A DNA stretch of 64,000 nucleotides from Agreia sp. Leaf283 (GCF_001422485.1 NZ_LMNF01000002.1:755949-819948); one strand, 5' to 3'. Positions 48,219 through 57,819 are shown, numbered from the stretch's first letter. Notes: generated by a model not told the origin, from the sequence alone. A program made the numbers and translations.

Positions 48219-50372
48219 GTGACTCTCTTCGTGCCGGCAACACCACACGCCGCAGCAACGCGCCGCCGTGCTGCCGTCGTGGCGACCGCCGGCGCCATCC
48301 TGGGCATCGTTCTGGCCGTGCTCGTCGCACCGGGTCTCTCCGCATCGGCGACCGAGACCGACCCGACGCCCACCCCGTCACCCGACTCCACCGTCGCGAT
48401 CGCCACGCCCGTGATCGAGCGGCCCGCGGCATCCGAGCTCGTGGGCGAGGCCATCACGTTCAGAGGCACCGCCGAGCCGTCGGCGGGCATCGACCTGTAT
48501 TCGGAGGCGGGTGGCCAGCCCCTCTGCAGCGTCGTCGCGAACCCCTCGGGCGTGTGGACGTGCGACGTCACCATCGAGTCCACCTCGTCGGTCACCGTGC
48601 GCGCCGTGCAGACCGTCGACGGTCAGACGTCGGAGACGAGCGTGCAGATCTCCGTGCTGAACGCGCCCACGGCCGGGCCCGGCGGCGGCGGAACGGTGTC
48701 GAGCGGAACCGTCATGGGCTCCGGGCTTCCGGGCGCGACGGTGACAGCGACGGTCGGCGGGGTGTCGTGCACCGCGACGGTCGATTCCACCGGCTCGTGG
48801 TTCTGCGCCCTGCCCGCCGGCACCACCAGCGGAAGCTATCAGCTGACCGCCAGCCAGGTCGCGCCCTGGAGCGGCGGCCGCTCGTCGGCATCCAGCGCAC
48901 CGACCGAGCTCACCATCGATGTCGACGCACCCGCCCCACCGGCAGTGACCATTCCCGCGAGCCCTGTTCCGGCGACCGGCGCGACCTTCTCCGGAACCGG
49001 CGAGGACGGGGCGACGGTGACCCTGTTCGCCGGCCCGCATTCCCTGTGCCAGGCCGTCGTGACGGCCGGTCGCTGGTCATGCACCTCGGCCGCGATCGAC
49101 ATCGGCAACTATGAGGTGTCGGCCATCCAGCAGGACGCGGCCGGCAACATCAGCACGGAGAGCGCCCGGGTCTCGGTGGCCTTCGGCACCGCCGCGACCG
49201 CGACGCCCGCACCGACGCCTCAGCCGAGCTCGTCGGCGCCCGAGCCCGCGCCGACATCCACGGCGCCGCCGACCCCCGCCGACGGCGATCTGCCGGCGGC
49301 GACCCCCGAGCAGCCGCAGGCCCAGCCGGATGCGTCGGCCCAGGCTCCGACAGCCGTCACGCCGGGCGGGTGGTCGGCCGCGACACGGTTCAGCGCGGGC
49401 ATGAAGCCGGCATTCGGAAGCGCCGGGGCCATCGACTGGACCCTGGCCTTCGGAATCGGGCTGGCGATGGTCGCGCTCCTCGCCGTGCCCGCACGGCTTC
49501 TCGCCGGAACCCTGCGCGGGCTGCGTTCGGCGCCGTCCGCGGCCGGCTCGAGGAGTGCGCGACTCACGGGTCGCAACCGCTCCCGTCACCAGGAGTTCGA
49601 GTCCGCCCCGGCGCTGTCGTGGAACACGCGTGTCACGGGCGCCTTCGCCCTGGTCGCGACCGCGACCATCACCGTTCTCAGCGCGCCGGTGGCCGACGAG
49701 CCGGCCTATCTGCGCCTGCTCGTGGCCGTCGCCCTCGGAATCGTCGCGGTGAACGCGGTCGCCGTCCTGGTTCCCCGGCTGCTCGCACGCTGGGTCTTCG
49801 ACGTATCCGTCGACATCCGGCTTCGCCCGATCTACCTTCTGGTCTCGGTGGGTGCGACCGTGCTCTCGCGCACCCTCGACCTCGATCCCGCGCTGGTCTT
49901 CGGCATCGTCTTCGGCCTCGCCCTGACAGCGCCTGCCTCGCGACGCGCACAGGGGCGCCTGGCGGCACTCCAGATCGGGTCTCTCCTGGTGATCGGCGTC
50001 ACCGCCCTGCTCATCTCCGGTTCCTTCTCGGCGAGTGCCGGAACGGTCGCCGCCTTCGTCGCGGAGTTCGTGAACACCGTTGCGCTCGCCTCCCTGGGCG
50101 GCGCCGCCTTCCTGCTTCTTCCGATCGCCGACCTTCCCGGGCGGCAGATCCTGCGCTGGCGGCGGCTCGTGTGGCTCGTCCTCGCGCTGGCCGGATTCAC
50201 GTTGCTCGCGGGCGTGCTCTCTTCGGCGCTCGGCGGACTCGGCGGCGGCGCGGGCATCATCCTGATCGCGCTGCTGTCACTGGTCTTCGCCGCGGTCTGC
50301 GTCGCCGTCTGGCTGTGGGTGAGATTCGTGCGTGCTCCCGCTCACGACGAGAGCAGCACTCCCAGCGCGTAG
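48219..50372 (+). CDS. Ig-like-repeat surface protein with C-terminal FGLLP-type membrane domain
   Basis: The 717-residue protein has a hydrophobic export/anchor segment (about 18-42). Three Ig-like repeats (about 63-142, 150-228, 236-320) follow, each with two Cys in a C...G-x-W-x-C pattern. Next come a Pro/Ser/Thr-rich stalk (about 322-385) and about eight transmembrane helices. The distal part, with SRTLDLDPALVFGIVFGLALTAP and FLLLPIADLPGRQILRWRRLVW, resembles what I know as FGLLP-motif membrane proteins. Function is unknown; a surface-exposed role is likely. The start is ambiguous: GTG 48219 has GGAGG only three bases away, and a -35-like TTGACT lies at 48181. Confidence 0.7.
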   Translation: MTLFVPATPHAAATRRRAAVVATAGAILGIVLAVLVAPGLSASATETDPTPTPSPDSTVAIATPVIERPAASELVGEAITFRGTAEPSAGIDLYSEAGGQPLCSVVANPSGVWTCDVTIESTSSVTVRAVQTVDGQTSETSVQISVLNAPTAGPGGGGTVSSGTVMGSGLPGATVTATVGGVSCTATVDSTGSWFCALPAGTTSGSYQLTASQVAPWSGGRSSASSAPTELTIDVDAPAPPAVTIPASPVPATGATFSGTGEDGATVTLFAGPHSLCQAVVTAGRWSCTSAAIDIGNYEVSAIQQDAAGNISTESARVSVAFGTAATATPAPTPQPSSSAPEPAPTSTAPPTPADGDLPAATPEQPQAQPDASAQAPTAVTPGGWSAATRFSAGMKPAFGSAGAIDWTLAFGIGLAMVALLAVPARLLAGTLRGLRSAPSAAGSRSARLTGRNRSRHQEFESAPALSWNTRVTGAFALVATATITVLSAPVADEPAYLRLLVAVALGIVAVNAVAVLVPRLLARWVFDVSVDIRLRPIYLLVSVGATVLSRTLDLDPALVFGIVFGLALTAPASRRAQGRLAALQIGSLLVIGVTALLISGSFSASAGTVAAFVAEFVNTVALASLGGAAFLLLPIADLPGRQILRWRRLVWLVLALAGFTLLAGVLSSALGGLGGGAGIILIALLSLVFAAVCVAVWLWVRFVRAPAHDESSTPSA

Positions 50373-50737
50373 CCTCCGACCGCGAGCGCCAGACCGACCG
50401 AGAGATTGAGCAGGCACGACAGGGCGGCCACGCCACTGCGCCCGTCTCGAATCAGAGCCACCGTCTCGACGCTGAAGGTACTGAAGGTGGTGAGGCCGCC
50501 GGCAACCCCGGTGATGAGCACCAGGCGCACGTCGGTCGACAGCGCCAGGGTCGAGGCGAGGCCGGCTGCACAGCCCGCGAGCGCCGACCCGACGCCGTTG
50601 ACGACGAGCACCGCCCACGGAAAGCGACGGAGGCGCGACGAGGATGGGCGCGAGGCAACCCAGGTGCTCACGGCATAGCGCACGACCGCCGCGAGACCCC
50701 CGGAGAGCACCACGACGAGGGCGAGGAGGGGCGTCAT
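50342..50737 (-). CDS. crcB: Fluoride channel subunit CrcB/FluC (second copy)
   Basis: The 131-residue, four-helix protein has the CrcB pattern GGLAAVVRYAVS, VNGVGSALAG and GGLTTFSTFSVE, the last carrying the Phe residues that line the fluoride pore. It is encoded immediately after a second crcB with a four-base overlap. Gram-positive bacteria often make FluC as two different subunits. Its 3' end overlaps the convergent FGLLP-type gene by 31 bases. Confidence 0.94.
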   Translation of the reverse strand: MTPLLALVVVLSGGLAAVVRYAVSTWVASRPSSSRLRRFPWAVLVVNGVGSALAGCAAGLASTLALSTDVRLVLITGVAGGLTTFSTFSVETVALIRDGRSGVAALSCLLNLSVGLALAVGGYALGVLLSS

Positions 50738-51141
50738 TCGGCGACCCTTTTGCGTGACCGTTCTCCCAGTCGAATGCCGAGGAACGAGGCGCCGAGGCCC
50801 AGAACCAGGGTGACCACCAGATACACGACGGCGAGAACCACCTGGGGCGGTGTAGAGACGGTCAGGAGCACCAGCGCCAGGATCACGGCCGAGAACGTCG
50901 TGAACGACCCGAGCAGGCCGGGGCCGAGGGCCGCCTTCAGAACCGACGACGCGCCCCGAGCGAAGAGGCCGCCCGTGAGCCAGCCCAGAACGAAGGAGCC
51001 GACCACGTTGATGAGCAGCGTGCTGAGGGGGAACTGCTCGTCGGAGTGCGGGAGCACCGTATCGAGGCCGAGTCGCAGACCGCTGCCGAGCACTCCACCG
51101 AGGAACACCGCGACGAGGTGGGTCAGCGGTCGGTTCTGCAC
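50734..51141 (-). CDS. crcB: Fluoride channel subunit CrcB/FluC (first copy)
   Basis: The 135-residue protein has GGVLGSGLRLGLD, LLINVVGSFVLGWLTGG and GLLGSFTTFSAV, the hallmarks of CrcB. The start is uncertain: GTG 51141 gives a normal length, and GTG 51165 adds eight residues; neither has a convincing ribosome site. I looked for a fluoride riboswitch upstream and saw none of its conserved blocks. With the next gene it should form a dual-topology fluoride exporter. Confidence 0.92.
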   Translation of the reverse strand: MQNRPLTHLVAVFLGGVLGSGLRLGLDTVLPHSDEQFPLSTLLINVVGSFVLGWLTGGLFARGASSVLKAALGPGLLGSFTTFSAVILALVLLTVSTPPQVVLAVVYLVVTLVLGLGASFLGIRLGERSRKRVAE

Positions 51142-51219
51142 AGGGGGGAGGTTACCCCTTTTCACCCCGGGATGCGTGCACGGTCGCCGGGCGTCGGCGG
51201 TCGATGGCAGGCTCGAGTC

Positions 51220-53352
51220 ATGACGACATCCGAACCCGCCCAGACCGCGACCGACATTCTGCGCTCCCTGGTCGGTCGGCCCGACGCCGAGTTCCATGAG
51301 GGTCAGGCCGAGGCGATCGACGCCCTCGTCAGCGACCGCAGCCGAGCGCTCGTCGTGCAGCGCACCGGGTGGGGCAAGTCGGCCGTCTACTTCATCGCCA
51401 CGCTGCTGCTGCGGCAGCGTGGTGCCGGTCCCACCATCCTCGTGTCTCCCCTGCTCGCACTCATGCGCGACCAGGTGGCCGCCGCCGCTCGGGCTGGAGT
51501 CACGGCCGCGAGCCTCAACTCCGCGAACACCCACGAGTGGGAATCGATCAAGGAGCGGCTCGCCCGCAACGAGATCGATGTTCTGCTGGTGTCGCCCGAA
51601 CGGCTCAACAACCCCCGCTTCCGAGACGAGCAGCTGCCCGAGCTCGTGCGGCGCACCGGCCTGCTCGTCGTCGACGAGGCGCACTGCATCTCCGACTGGG
51701 GCCACGACTTCCGCCCCGACTACCGCAGGCTTCGCACGCTGATCGCCGAGCTTCCCCCGGGCGTGCCGGTGCTCGCCACGACGGCGACGGCGAACTCCCG
51801 GGTGGTCGCCGACGTGGCCGAGCAGCTGAGCGTCGACGCGCAGGGCGCCGACGCCAATGCGGTCGTCACTATCAGGGGGCCGCTCGCCCGCGCGTCGCTG
51901 CGGCTGGGCGCCCTGAGGCTGCCCGACGCGAAGGCCAGGCTCGGCTGGCTGCTGACGCATCTCGACCAGATGCAGGGCAGTGGCATCATCTACGCGCTCA
52001 CGGTGTCGGCCGCCGAAGACACGGCGCGGCTTCTCCGGGAGGCGGGCCATGAGGTGCTGGCCTACACCGGTCGCACCGATCCGGCCGATCGCGAGGCCGC
52101 CGAGGCGAAGTTGAAGAACAACGAGGTCAAGGCGCTCGTGGCGACGAGCGCGCTCGGAATGGGGTTCGACAAGCCCGACCTCGGTTTCGTCATCCACCTC
52201 GGCGCTCCGTCGTCACCCGTGGCGTACTACCAGCAGGTCGGCCGCGCCGGCCGCGCCACGGCGAATGCCGACGTGCTCCTGCTGCCCGGCAGAGAAGACC
52301 CGGAGATCTGGCACTACTTCGCCACGGCATCCATGCCCGACGACAGGCGCGCCCGCGCCGTGCTCGACGCGCTCGACGCAGAGTCCGGGCCACTGTCGAC
52401 CCCCGCGCTCGAGGCGCTCGTCGACCTGCGCAGAACCCCTCTCGAGCTGCTGCTCAAAGTGCTCGACGTCGATGGCGCGGTGTCGAAGGTGCAGGGCGGA
52501 TGGCGCTCGACGGGCCTGCCCTGGGTCTACGACGCCGAGCGGTACCAGCGCATCGCCGCCGAACGGGTGGCCGAGCAGCAGTCGATGCTCGACTACGAGA
52601 CGACCACCGGGTGCCGCATGGAATTCCTGCAGCGCGCCCTCGACGATCCGACCGCGGCGCCGTGCGGACGCTGCGACAACTGCACGAGCGCCTGGTACGA
52701 CAGCTCGGTCGCATCGGGTGACCAGGTCACGGCCGAAGCCGCTCTGCAGCGGGTCGGCGCGGTCATCGAGCCACGCACGCAGTGGCCCACCGGCGCGTCG
52801 GAGCGTGGAGTCTCCGTGAAGGGGCGCATCGCCGTCGACGAGCGCGTCGAACCGGGTCGAGCGCTGGCCCGGCTCACCGACCTCGGCTGGGGCGGAACGC
52901 TGCGGCAGCTCTTCGCTGCGGGATCGCCCGACGAGGCGGCGAGTCCCGCGCTCGTTCAGGCCTGCGCACGCGTGCTGGGCGAATGGCCGTGGAGCGAGCG
53001 CCCCGCAGCCATCGTCAGCATGCCGTCGAGGCGACGGCCCGTTCTCGTGCGCTCGATCGCCGATGGACTGTCGCAGCTGGGCAGGCTCCCCCACCTCGGA
53101 TCACTCGATCTGGCCGGCGGGGGCCCCGACGGCGCGCCCGGCGGCAACAGCGTCTACCGGCTCTCGTCGGTGTGGCAGCGTTTCGCCGTGGGAGAGCAGC
53201 TGTCCGAACGGCTCGACGCCCTCGACGGCCGACCGGTGCTGCTCGTCGACGATCTCGTCGACAGCCGATGGACCATCACGGTCGCGGGCCGCGAACTGCG
53301 TCGACACGGCGCCGGCAGCGTGCTGCCCTTCGCTCTCGCCCTGCAGATGTAA
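51220..53352 (+). CDS. RecQ-family DNA helicase with C-terminal phosphoribosyltransferase-like domain
   Basis: The 710-residue protein has RecQ helicase motifs: Walker A TGWGKS (49-54), VSPLLALMRDQV, DEAH (152-155) in VVDEAHCISDWGHDFRPDYRRL, TATAN, and motif VI QVGRAGR. The RecQ zinc cluster C-x16-C-x2-C-x2-C follows near residue 465. The last 120 residues lack an HRDC domain. Instead they carry VLLVDDLVDSRWT (from about 673), the PRPP-binding loop of type I phosphoribosyltransferases such as ComF. It probably unwinds DNA in repair. What the phosphoribosyltransferase part does is unknown. dgt follows 10 bases later. Confidence 0.9.
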   Translation: MTTSEPAQTATDILRSLVGRPDAEFHEGQAEAIDALVSDRSRALVVQRTGWGKSAVYFIATLLLRQRGAGPTILVSPLLALMRDQVAAAARAGVTAASLNSANTHEWESIKERLARNEIDVLLVSPERLNNPRFRDEQLPELVRRTGLLVVDEAHCISDWGHDFRPDYRRLRTLIAELPPGVPVLATTATANSRVVADVAEQLSVDAQGADANAVVTIRGPLARASLRLGALRLPDAKARLGWLLTHLDQMQGSGIIYALTVSAAEDTARLLREAGHEVLAYTGRTDPADREAAEAKLKNNEVKALVATSALGMGFDKPDLGFVIHLGAPSSPVAYYQQVGRAGRATANADVLLLPGREDPEIWHYFATASMPDDRRARAVLDALDAESGPLSTPALEALVDLRRTPLELLLKVLDVDGAVSKVQGGWRSTGLPWVYDAERYQRIAAERVAEQQSMLDYETTTGCRMEFLQRALDDPTAAPCGRCDNCTSAWYDSSVASGDQVTAEAALQRVGAVIEPRTQWPTGASERGVSVKGRIAVDERVEPGRALARLTDLGWGGTLRQLFAAGSPDEAASPALVQACARVLGEWPWSERPAAIVSMPSRRRPVLVRSIADGLSQLGRLPHLGSLDLAGGGPDGAPGGNSVYRLSSVWQRFAVGEQLSERLDALDGRPVLLVDDLVDSRWTITVAGRELRRHGAGSVLPFALALQM

Positions 53353-53362
53353 TCTCGGTCAG

Positions 53363-54928
53363 ATGAGCACCGCAGACGCAGGGCAGAACACCTCCGAGGC
53401 GCGCATCCGTCGGCGCATCCCCGAACAGCTCGACCCTATCGAGCGCATCGAGCCCCAGCCCGACTTCCGCGTCGATCTCGAGCGCATCAGATTCTCGCCC
53501 TATTTCTCTCGGCTGTCGGCAGTCACCCAGGTCATCTCGCAGGCCGGGGCCGGTCCCGTCATCCACAACCGACTCACCCATTCGGTCAAGGTCACCGCCG
53601 TCGCCCGGTCCATCGCGGTGATGCTCGAACAAGACCAGGGCGACACCGGGCGTCTGGTGCGCGAACTCGGGGGATGCGATCCCGTCGTCGTGCAGGCGGC
53701 CGCCAGCGCGCACGATCTGGGGCACCCGCCGTTCGGCCACCTCGGAGAACAGGTTCTCGACCGGCTCGCGCGCGAGCGCCTGAACCTGTCCGAGGGGTTC
53801 GAAGGCAACGCCCAGACCTTCCGCATCCTCACAGAGCTCGACGCGTGCGATGCCACCGAGCAGGGCCTCAACCTCACCGCCGCGGTGCGTGCGGGCGTTC
53901 TCAAGTACCCCTGGCTCCGGGCCGAATGGCAGTCGCGGGTGCGAACCGACATGCCGGACGGAATGCCCCGGGGCGTCGGATCGCAGCGCAACGGCGGGGC
54001 CGACAAGTTCTCGGCCTACACGCTCGACGCCGACGAGCTGCGCGAGGCCCGCTCCGCCTTCCCCGGCATCGGCGAGTGGCGTCAGACCGTCGAATGCTCG
54101 GTCATGGACATCGCCGACGACATCGCCTACTCGATCCACGACCTCGACGACTTCTACCGGGCCGGCGTTCTGCAGCAGGCCTCCGTCTCCGCCGAGCTGC
54201 GCAGCTGGCTCCGCGACCAGGCACGGCTGTCACGGCTCGACGAGCAGTCGCTCGAGGCGAGCGCCCGCACACCGGGCCATGCCCTCGAACTGGTGCGCCG
54301 GCGCATCCATGCGCGCGATGCGTGGAACGCCTCCGACGACGCCTTCAGGGCCGCCGTGCAGAAGGTCAGCGAAGACCTCGGAGACGGGCTGCTCTCGGTT
54401 CCGTTCGACGGCTCGATGGGAGCCGAGCGGGCGATCTCGTCGTTCACGCGCAGCTGGATCAACAGGCTGCAGCGCTCGATCGTCGTCGACCGCGACCCCC
54501 ACGTCAGAAGCGCGCATGTGAGGCTCGGCCAGCAGGCCTGGCACGACGTGGTCGTGCTCAAGTTCGTTCACACGCGTTTCGTGCTCGAGCGACCCGACCT
54601 CGCCACCTACCAGCGCGGCCAGGGTCGTGTGCTCGAGACCCTCGTCGAGGGCTTCCGGGCCTGGCTGTCCGACGACGACGACGCGGCTCGCGCGCCCCGT
54701 CGCCTGGTCGAACTGGTGCAGGTCGCCACGGCCGGATACTTCCGGTTGCGGTCCGACTCCCCCGAGCTGCTGCGCGGGCGCATCGACGACGAGAGCCTCA
54801 TCGCCCGAGGCCGCGGGCGCGGCATCGTCGACTACATCGCCTCGCTCACCGACAGCCAGGCAATGGGGGTGGCGGCTCTGATCAGCGGCACATCCGAGCA
54901 TCTATGGGAGAGCGGAACGGGCATCTGA
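53363..54928 (+). CDS. dgt: dGTP triphosphohydrolase (HD domain)
   Basis: The 521-residue enzyme hydrolyses dGTP (and in some relatives other dNTPs) to the nucleoside and triphosphate. The HD metal site is present: HNRLTHS (His68/His73) and SAHDLGHPPFGHLGE (His117-Asp118), with a further conserved MDIADDIAYSIHDLDDF. Length is typical of the larger Dgt type. It starts 10 bases after the RecQ-like gene and is probably co-transcribed with it. Its stop is six bases from the convergent GAF-ANTAR stop. Confidence 0.95.
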   Translation: MSTADAGQNTSEARIRRRIPEQLDPIERIEPQPDFRVDLERIRFSPYFSRLSAVTQVISQAGAGPVIHNRLTHSVKVTAVARSIAVMLEQDQGDTGRLVRELGGCDPVVVQAAASAHDLGHPPFGHLGEQVLDRLARERLNLSEGFEGNAQTFRILTELDACDATEQGLNLTAAVRAGVLKYPWLRAEWQSRVRTDMPDGMPRGVGSQRNGGADKFSAYTLDADELREARSAFPGIGEWRQTVECSVMDIADDIAYSIHDLDDFYRAGVLQQASVSAELRSWLRDQARLSRLDEQSLEASARTPGHALELVRRRIHARDAWNASDDAFRAAVQKVSEDLGDGLLSVPFDGSMGAERAISSFTRSWINRLQRSIVVDRDPHVRSAHVRLGQQAWHDVVVLKFVHTRFVLERPDLATYQRGQGRVLETLVEGFRAWLSDDDDAARAPRRLVELVQVATAGYFRLRSDSPELLRGRIDDESLIARGRGRGIVDYIASLTDSQAMGVAALISGTSEHLWESGTGI

Positions 54929-54934
54929 CAGCAG

Positions 54935-55648
54935 TCAGATCGTGAGTCGCCTCTCGACGACGTCGCGCGCGACGTCTTGAAGCCGGACCCCGTTCGTGCG
55001 CGCGTAGGTGCGCAGAAGAGTGAACGCGCCGTCCATGTCGAGCGAATGGGTGTGTGCCAGAACGCCCTTGGCCTGTTCGATGAGCACCCGGCTGTCGAGC
55101 GCCAGCTGCAGCTGCTGACGGGCGACGTCGCTCTCGCTCATGGCCCGCTGGTGCAGGATGCCGATGGTGGCGATGTCGGCGAGCCCCCTGGCCACGGCGA
55201 TGTCTTCGTCGGGCAGCCGCCCCAGGGTGGCGCGGAACAGGTTGAGGCTGCCTATGGTCTCGCCCCGGAGCTGCATGGGGATGCAATGCACCGAGCGGAA
55301 CCCCAGCGACAATGCCTTCTGCGCGAACAGCGGCCAGACGTCGACCACGTCTGCGACATCGGAGACGGCCACCACCGTGCCGCTGAGGTAGGCCTCGATG
55401 CACGGCCCCTCTCCGGCACGCAGCTGCATGAGTTCGACCAGCCGACTCTCCTCGCTCGTCGACGCGAGCACCTCGAGCTGGCCCCCCGACGCTGCCAGGG
55501 TGAGCCCGGCGCCCGCAGCGTCGAGCAGCTCCGCGCAGGTGCTGATGAGCGTGTGGAGCAGCTCGACCACGTCGTAGTCGGCCACCAAGGTGTCTGCGAG
55601 GGTCACGAACGTGGCGGTCAACTGAGCCTCGCGCGTTCTGCTCACCAT
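54935..55648 (-). CDS. GAF-ANTAR RNA-binding regulator (second)
   Basis: The 237-residue protein has an N-terminal GAF sensor (about 20-160: DVVELLHTLISTCAELLDAAGAGLTLA, GEGPCIEAYLSG, GFRSVHCIPMQLRGETIGSLNLF) and a C-terminal ANTAR domain (about 175-235: LALDSRVLIEQAKGVLAHTHSLDMDGAFTLLRTYARTNGVRLQDVARDVV). ANTAR proteins bind paired hexaloop hairpins to prevent transcription termination. The signal sensed is unknown. ATG 55648 follows AAGG. It lies 40 bases after the sister GAF-ANTAR gene. Confidence 0.92.
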   Translation of the reverse strand: MVSRTREAQLTATFVTLADTLVADYDVVELLHTLISTCAELLDAAGAGLTLAASGGQLEVLASTSEESRLVELMQLRAGEGPCIEAYLSGTVVAVSDVADVVDVWPLFAQKALSLGFRSVHCIPMQLRGETIGSLNLFRATLGRLPDEDIAVARGLADIATIGILHQRAMSESDVARQQLQLALDSRVLIEQAKGVLAHTHSLDMDGAFTLLRTYARTNGVRLQDVARDVVERRLTI

Positions 55649-55688
55649 GAGGTCAACCTTAACTGTCGCGGGCGAGCACATCGAGCGA

Positions 55689-56393
55689 TCACGGCATCTC
55701 CTCGGAGAACACGAGCCGCCTGTCGACGACATCGCGGGAGACCTCGACCACGGTGCGCCCGGTCGAGAAGGCGTGAGCACGGATCAGCAGGGCAGCGTCG
55801 GATGCCTGGATGCCCATCTGCGCCAGCACCATCCCGGTGGCCTGATGGAACTCCCGTCGTGACGACGCGGGCTCCTCCTCGTTCGAGTCCTCCTGCGAGC
55901 GGTGGTCGTCGAGCACCCGGTGCAGCACGTGCCACACCGCGAATCCGGCCAGTGCCACCGCATCGGCCACCTCGCCGTCGTCGAGCCGCGCCGGCCGCTC
56001 GGTGTACAGGTCGACCGCACCGATGCCCACTGCTCCAAGGGCCAGCGGGAACGCGAAGACGCCCATGATCCGCTCGTCGCCGAGCGCCCCCACGAGAGCA
56101 GGCCAGGCGTCACAGGCCGTCTTGTGCCGGATGTCTTCGGTCAGCACCGGACGACGGCTCGCCAGGGCCTGCCAGCACGGCCCCTCTCCCAGATCGAACT
56201 GCAGCTCGTCAAGCCGACTCGCCCGGCGGTCGCTCGCGCAGATGGTGCCAGGTCCGGCGATGCCGCCGAGGACGGATATGGACACACCCGTCACCGGCAG
56301 CACCGACAGGAACGGCGAGCAGAGGTCGGCTCGCAGATCTCCGGGCGTCGACAGCGCGCGCACCGCGTCATCGAATCGCGCACGATCGGACAT
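55689..56393 (-). CDS. GAF-ANTAR RNA-binding regulator (first)
   Basis: The 234-residue protein has the same layout as its neighbour: GAF (about 15-155, with DEGPCWQAL-like DLGEGPCWQALASRRPVL and IMGVFAFPLALGAVGIGAVDLYT) then ANTAR (REFHQATGMVLAQMGIQASDAALLIRAHAFSTGRTVVEVSRDVVDRRL). The two are divergent paralogues, not recent copies. The ATG is two bases after the lpdA stop and lacks a clear ribosome site of its own, so translation is probably coupled to lpdA. Confidence 0.92.
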   Translation of the reverse strand: MSDRARFDDAVRALSTPGDLRADLCSPFLSVLPVTGVSISVLGGIAGPGTICASDRRASRLDELQFDLGEGPCWQALASRRPVLTEDIRHKTACDAWPALVGALGDERIMGVFAFPLALGAVGIGAVDLYTERPARLDDGEVADAVALAGFAVWHVLHRVLDDHRSQEDSNEEEPASSRREFHQATGMVLAQMGIQASDAALLIRAHAFSTGRTVVEVSRDVVDRRLVFSEEMP

Positions 56394-56395
56394 GT

Positions 56396-57796
56396 CTACA
56401 GGTTGATCATGTGCCCCTTGAGCCCGTGGAATGCCTCCTGCAGGGCCTCGCTCAGGGTGGGGTGCGTGTGCACGTTGCGTGCCAGCTCGGTCGCCGTGAG
56501 GTCCCACATCTGCGCAAGGGTGAGCTCCGGGAGCAGCTCGGACACGTCGTGACCGACCATGTGGCCACCGAGCAACTCCCCGTACTTCGCGTCGGCGACC
56601 AGCTTGACGAAACCGGCCGGCTCGCCGAGCCCGTGGGCCTTGCCGTTGGCCGTCATGGGGAACGTCGAGACGAGCACGTCGTGCCCCTCGTCGCGCGCCT
56701 GCTGCTCGGTGAGGCCGAAGCTCGCGACCTGCGGCTGGCAGAAGGTCGCCCGCGGCATGTTGCGGTAGTCGCCGAGCGACTGGGTCTCGGCGCCGGCCAT
56801 CGTCTCGGCGGCCACGACACCCTGCGCCTCGGCGACGTGTGCGAGCTGCAGCTTGGCCGTGACGTCGCCGATGGCGTAGATGTTCGGAACGTTGGTGCGC
56901 ATGTGGTCGTCGATCGCGATCGCTCCGCGCTCGGTCAGCTGCACGCCCGTCTTGTCGAGTCCGAAGCCCTCGACGCGCGGTGCGAAACCGATCGACATCA
57001 TGACCTTGTCGACCTCGATCGACCCCTGCGCGCCATCCTTGGCGGTGTACGAGACGGTGACGGACGAGCCGTTGTCGACGATGCTCTCGACCTTCGTCGA
57101 GGTGAGCAGCGTGACACCCAGCTTCTTGTACTGCTTCGCGATCTCCTTGGAGACGTCGACGTCTTCGTTCGGAAGAGCCCGGTCGAGGAACTCGATGATG
57201 GTGATCTCGACGCCGTAGTTGCGCAGGATGTAGGCGAATTCCATTCCGATGGCGCCAGCGCCGACGATGACCATCGACTTCGGCAGCTCGCGGGTCAGGA
57301 TCTGGCTCTCATAGGTGACGACGTTGTCGCTGAGGGTCACACCGGGGAGGAGTCGAACGGTCGACCCGGTGGCGATGATCGCGTTGTCGAACGTGAGCTG
57401 CTCTGCCGTTCCGTCGGACTTGGCGACCGTGAGCGAGTGGCTGTCGTCGAACGAACCCCGGCCGTCGTACTCGGTGATCTTGTTCTTCTTCATGAGGAAG
57501 TGCACGCCCTTGACGCGCCCGTCGGCCACCTTGCGGCTGCGGTCGAAGGCCGCGCCGAAGTCGAACGAGGCCTCTCCGGAGATTCCGAACTCCGTCGCCT
57601 GGGTGGCGAAGATGTTCGCCAACTCGGCGTTGCGGAGCAGAGCCTTCGACGGGATGCAGCCCACGTTGAGGCAGACACCGCCCCAGTACTTCTCTTCGAC
57701 GACGGCGACGCTGAGCCCGAGCTGCGCGGCACGGATGGCAGCCACATAGCCGCCGGGGCCGGCTCCCAGAACGACGAGGTTGTAGTGAGCACTCAT
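56396..57796 (-). CDS. lpdA: Dihydrolipoyl dehydrogenase (E3)
   Basis: The 466-residue flavoprotein reoxidises dihydrolipoamide in 2-oxoacid dehydrogenase and glycine cleavage complexes. FAD-binding [10 protein letters not shown], redox Cys42 and Cys47 in [16 protein letters not shown]-binding [10 protein letters not shown] and the catalytic HTHPTLSE near the C-terminus are all present. AAGGAAG precedes the ATG. It may serve the gcvTHP products encoded in this window. It is followed two bases later by a GAF-ANTAR gene. Confidence 0.97.
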   Translation of the reverse strand: MSAHYNLVVLGAGPGGYVAAIRAAQLGLSVAVVEEKYWGGVCLNVGCIPSKALLRNAELANIFATQATEFGISGEASFDFGAAFDRSRKVADGRVKGVHFLMKKNKITEYDGRGSFDDSHSLTVAKSDGTAEQLTFDNAIIATGSTVRLLPGVTLSDNVVTYESQILTRELPKSMVIVGAGAIGMEFAYILRNYGVEITIIEFLDRALPNEDVDVSKEIAKQYKKLGVTLLTSTKVESIVDNGSSVTVSYTAKDGAQGSIEVDKVMMSIGFAPRVEGFGLDKTGVQLTERGAIAIDDHMRTNVPNIYAIGDVTAKLQLAHVAEAQGVVAAETMAGAETQSLGDYRNMPRATFCQPQVASFGLTEQQARDEGHDVLVSTFPMTANGKAHGLGEPAGFVKLVADAKYGELLGGHMVGHDVSELLPELTLAQMWDLTATELARNVHTHPTLSEALQEAFHGLKGHMINL

Positions 57797-57819
57797 TATG
57801 TTTTAGGACTTCCTTCGGT

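Noticed and set aside
51142-51219. Possible fluoride riboswitch ahead of the crcB pair
   Set aside because: None of the conserved crcB-motif blocks is visible. The only symmetry is a short GGGG/CCCC run.
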